Shown here piece after piece: positions 55,901 through 64,000 of a stretch of 64,000 nucleotides of DNA. The position numbers and the translations under genes were made by a program. Source of the DNA: Gymnorhina tibicen (Eukaryota; Chordata; Aves; Passeriformes; Artamidae); NCBI GenBank assembly GCA_013399875.1, contig VXAZ01003259.1:1-64000 (forward strand). The letters are read 5' to 3'. A model generated the notes under the pieces. That model was not told the origin of the DNA. It did not search any database and saw only the letters and a program-made list of their open reading frames with translations. How positions within the stretch are numbered: the first letter of the stretch is position 1; each line of letters opens with the position of its first letter.

Positions 55901-58853
55901 CTTCCTAAATTGTTTCAGCACCTATGCAACACCTAAGGATTCATCAGAAATGATCAAACACTGCATTGCAAGTGGAGCTAATTTCTTAGCCAGGGTCTCC
56001 AATTTACCTTCAGGGAGTCTCCAAACTTTTACTACAATAATACAACAGATGTCTCTGAGAACGTGGCCAGATGCCTGTGTCTGCAACCCTCAAGTGCTTT
56101 TTCACATATGTCTTCTTTTACTGCCACTTAAGCCTTAAACCGTCTCTTGAACTGTTTCCAACAACTCAAAACCATGCAATGAGACAGGGTTACTGCATCC
56201 ACCAGCTGCTCACGGTCCCCAGGGCTGTTTAACACCAGTAACAAAAACTACAGAAAAATGAGCTTCCTGATCATGTAGGTGAGGTGATTTCTAAGCAAAT
56301 CCTGACAGGGATCTGCTGCTTTGCCCCTACAGAAGCTGCTGCTTCCTGAATCCAGCTGTAATGGAAGGGGAGCATAAACTCTATCAGGTCACGAAGCCAC
56401 TGCCTGGGGACCTACTGAAAGGCTCCTTGATTTTTGAATGTTGCCAGTGTGCAGAATGGCAGTTCCCAGTTCAGCAGGAACAGGGAAGGTTCGGAATCCC
56501 TGGAGTCCCCAGCCCAGCACTGATAGGCTCATTCCCTGTGCTGAGAGCAATGTAACACTGGATACACATGAATCCAAACCAGTCAGACTCTGAACAGATG
56601 GCGACACAGCAGCAAAGCCAAACGTGCTGGGTGTCAGCAGCTGCACTAAGGCTAAAGCAGCTCCATGAAAGGACACACTCTGCCAGGATAAAAGAGTATC
56701 TGCCCTTGGATTGCCCTCTGGTTCCACAAACACAAGCCTTGTTTCGCACATGTGGTTTTTCCCACTCTACATTTACTTCCTCACACCTGTACCCAGACAT
56801 ATAAGTGCCACAGAGCAGAGCTGGTTACAGGAGCAGCACTAACGTGCCTTGTTTGGGTTACCGTTATTCGGTTTTTTCATTGAAAGCAAAGCAGGCGTTA
56901 CCTTCCGGAGGTCACCCCCCGAGCAATACTCCATGGCCAGGAGAGGAACGTCATTAACCAGGAAGTTCATCTCCTCAGGAACTTCGCAGGCTCTGACGAC
57001 GTTGGGATGGTTCAGCCTAAGCACACGGAGAGCTGGATGAAAACTCTGACTCCTCTCTTGGGAGAATGAGACAGCAGATTGCAATGCAATCATGTTTTAT
57101 GTTCCAGGCACAGCTTGTTCCCCAACTGTATCCTTGCTCACTCTTCAGCTGGTACTTACCAGTATCCAAATGCATAAAATCCACACCTTGGGAATACACA
57201 AACCAGTGAGGAGAGGAAGCGATGCCTCAAAGCCAAGGGATAGGACTTTGATGATGGGGATCCAGGCTCAGGTTCTGAGTTCTTGCACAGTCCTGGCAAT
57301 GTCATTATGTGTGCTTGTGTGTGTGGGAACAGATTCCCCCTGGCCCAAGGGTTTCACAGGAATCCCTTAACACCTGTGTAACTGCAGCAGGCAGCTGGAA
57401 GCCACATACAGAGGGAAAAATTAACTTCTGCAGCTGAACTCAAACAGCTGCTTCCTGACTATCTCTAATATATGCTACTCGTGGGAATAAACGACACATC
57501 CAGAATAAAATGAAGGCAAGTTATTTCTGTCTGCACCTTCCAAAGCCTCTGGAAGCCAATGCAAGAGCAGCTAGTGACTCAGTGCTTGTTTTCAGCAAAC
57601 AAATCAGAGATCAACAAGCCTTGACTTACAAATTCAGGCTCCCTGCAAGTGGTTTCCCCCCATGTCATGGCACACAATGAGCAGGTGAGGGTAACAAAGC
57701 AATGGTAGGAGCTCAGAAAAGCCCTGAACTGCAGGCCTTGGGGAGGACAACTCAGAGCATCCCTGCTCCCACCACTGGGACAGAGGATTTCCTGCTCCAT
57801 GATGTCTTTCTCTCAGGAGCAGTTCTGTGAGACCCCAACACCCAGAGGCACCCCCCAAATCCACGAGACCAAAGCTGTCCAGTCCTGGTTCACCTGCTGG
57901 AGAGGGAGGTGGGCAGCACAGAGTATGGACTTTCTCACGAGGAAGTGTAAAGAGAATTTATTCTTTACATTTGGCAGCGTGACAGAAAAAAAGCAATTCC
58001 AGGATCCCCTGGTTGCTAAATCAAAAACAAACGTACCGCAGGGTATGGGAACATGTGGGTGTTCCCAAGTCACAACACCAAAACTCAGCCCACGGGTGGT
58101 GTGAGTTTGGAGGAATTTTGGATGAGTGAACAGCCCAGGCAGCACAACAGGGCAGGCAGCTTGGGGGTCACCAGCTCCCAAGCCAAGGCATGGGCTGGGA
58201 CATCTTGGGATGAGACATAAACCAGCACAAGCTTGCCAGGTGACAAGAGGTCCAGGGACTGACCCCCGGATGTCCCCACTCCCAAGCTGGTTCAGCAGCC
58301 GAGGCACCAGCTTGGCACCATGTCCCCACAACATGGTCCCATGTCCCCAGCCGGTCCAGGGGCTGACCCCTCGGCTGTCCCCTCTCCTTGGCCAGTCCAG
58401 GGGCTGACCCCCGGCTGTCCCCTCTCCTTGGCCAGTCCAGGGTCTGACCCCCGGCTGTCCCCTCTCCTTGGCCAGTCCAGGGGCTGAGCCCCGGCTGTCC
58501 CCTCTCCCTGTGTGTCCGGTGCCGCCGTGCCGAGCCGAGCCGAGCCGAGCCGGCCCGCCCGCACTCACTTCTTCATGATGTCGATCTCGTGACACCAGCG
58601 GTCCTTGTTCTTGACGCTGAGCTCCAGCCGGCACGATTTGATGGCCACGCGGTCGCCCGAGTCCTGCGGGACACAGCGCCGTCAGCCGCCCCGGCCCGGC
58701 CGTGCCCTCCCCGCCGCCCGGCCCGGCCCCACCTGGTGCTGGTACAGGCACACGTTGCCGAAGCCGCCGGTGCCCAGACGGTCGCGCATCTCCCAGGGCC
58801 CGCAGCTGCCGGCCGGGTGCCCGCGCAGCGCCGCCCCGGCGGGGGCCCGCTCG
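43913..58853 (-). CDS. CHUK: IKK-alpha (CHUK), 750 residues visible; start codon in the gap
   Basis: IKK-alpha phosphorylates I-kappa-B and NF-kB2/p100 in canonical and non-canonical NF-kB signalling. Exons in transcript order: 58853-58733, 58663-58569, 57016-56902, 55384-55315, 54666-54578, 54321-54232, 54025-53901, 53531-53424, 53103-52968, 52219-52025, 51679-51577, 50589-50466, 50002-49851, 48989-48928, 47984-47875, 46497-46448, 46327-46231, 45833-45686, 45344-45205, 44647-44551, 43939-43913. The frame is continuous. Visible residues: glycine loop LGTGGFGNV (26-34), catalytic lysine VAIK (49), HRDLKPEN (147-154), DLG (170-172), activation-loop serines [12 protein letters not shown] (181 and 185). 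A ubiquitin-like region ([20 protein letters not shown]) and a helical scaffold/dimerisation region follow. The C-terminus is SFDWSWLK, the NEMO-binding motif with F for the usual L and without the final TE. A short N-terminal insertion ([13 protein letters not shown]) precedes [10 protein letters not shown]. The family length is about 745 aa. Confidence 0.97.
44105..44465 (+). mobile_element. CR1 LINE 3' fragment in the last CHUK intron
   Basis: Sense CR1 motifs include 'aaaggctgagagaattggga', 'cagggcctgaaggggcc' and 'ggccaggttggacagggctt'. It lacks the very end and is antisense to CHUK. Confidence 0.85.
46498..47874 (-). other. CHUK intron, nothing recognised
   Basis: This A/T-rich 1.4-kb intron contains an A-run near 47460. 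No repeat family, exon or RNA gene was recognised. The introns 48990-49850, 50590-51576, 55385-56901 and 57017-58349 likewise held nothing I could name. Confidence 0.5.
50075..50235 (+). mobile_element. CR1 LINE 3'-end fragment in a CHUK intron
   Basis: Diverged sense CR1 motifs include 'gagaagctgcccagagaggt', 'gatgtggccctttctgagca' and 'ggattgggctggaggacctc'. It starts about 70 bp from CHUK exon 13. Confidence 0.7.
53145..53232 (-). mobile_element. Short diverged CR1 fragment
   Basis: The sequence 'agactgaaggagcccagttt' followed by 'gggcctctccttgtgtgctc' and 'gaccatctttgtgg' resembles internal antisense CR1. It lies in the CHUK intron between exons 8 and 9. Confidence 0.55.
58350..58510. 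repeat. 40-bp tandem repeat, four copies, in CHUK intron 2
   Basis: CTGTCCCCTCTCCTTGG recurs at an exact 40-bp spacing (58381, 58421 and 58461 start 'cctctccttg'), with a last diverged copy at 58501. A degenerate related copy lies near 58247. The array ends about 60 bp from CHUK exon 2. Its open minus-strand frame is not an exon. Confidence 0.93.
58529..58553. repeat. (CCGAG)n short pentamer repeat
   Basis: About four to five perfect units of ccgag lie directly before the CHUK exon 2 donor (16 bp away). It is low-complexity GC-rich DNA in the CpG-dense CHUK 5' region. Confidence 0.85.
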
Positions 58854-59000
58854 NNNNNNNNNNNNNNNNNNNNNNNNNNNNNNNNNNNNNNNNNNNNNNN
58901 NNNNNNNNNNNNNNNNNNNNNNNNNNNNNNNNNNNNNNNNNNNNNNNNNNNNNNNNNNNNNNNNNNNNNNNNNNNNNNNNNNNNNNNNNNNNNNNNNNNN
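58854..59000. other. Assembly gap (147 N) over the CWF19L1/CHUK junction
   Basis: The gap hides the last part of CWF19L1, its poly(A) site, the CHUK 5' UTR and the CHUK start codon. Both flanks are extremely GC-rich. The stated length may be only a placeholder. Confidence 0.98.

Positions 59001-64000
<5,000 letters not shown>

Overview
The window is vertebrate nuclear DNA, most likely from a bird and possibly a passerine. It has split genes with GT-AG introns, many short 3'-end fragments of the CR1 LINE (the typical avian repeat), one candidate LTR remnant, compact GC-rich genes, and two runs of N from a draft assembly. I see no bacterial, phage or CRISPR content. Exons were read by eye. For four genes every exon length agrees with its reading frame and splice phase. 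Gene identities rest on remembered family sequences, not on a search.

Layout: (1) 1-16.3 kb, + strand: the last 14 coding exons of TUBGCP2 (gamma-tubulin complex component 2); its 5' part lies left of the window. (2) 16.5-19.4 kb: intergenic DNA with CR1 pieces, a roughly 950-bp GC-rich minisatellite of about 21-bp units, and a 217-N gap. (3) 19.4-30.2 kb, + strand: ADAM8, a membrane metalloprotease-disintegrin, complete except for its signal-peptide exon. (4) 30.5-43.1 kb, - strand: ERLIN1, complete (347 aa). (5) 43.65-58.85 kb, - strand: CHUK (IKK-alpha), complete except for the start codon, which is in or beside a 147-N gap. (6) 59.0-64.0 kb, - strand: the 3' half of CWF19L1; its last codons are in the same gap and its 5' half lies right of the window.

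The genes form two blocks that meet tail to tail. TUBGCP2 and ADAM8 run rightward; CWF19L1, CHUK and ERLIN1 run leftward in the order also found in mammals. In human, as I recall, the two blocks lie at opposite ends of distal 10q (10q26.3 and 10q24.3), so the ADAM8/ERLIN1 junction is a synteny join. The leftward genes are packed closely: the CHUK poly(A) signal lies about 70 bp from the CpG-rich ERLIN1 promoter region, and the probable CHUK promoter sits in the 87-bp last visible intron of CWF19L1. Both promoter regions carry a perfect cAMP-response palindrome. The proteins have separate jobs: microtubule nucleation, ectodomain shedding, ER-associated degradation, NF-kB signalling and a splicing-related factor. 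I found no new multi-gene system. The points most worth checking are the promoter and gap architecture, a roughly 97% identical inverted CR1 pair around the last TUBGCP2 exon, and the minisatellite.
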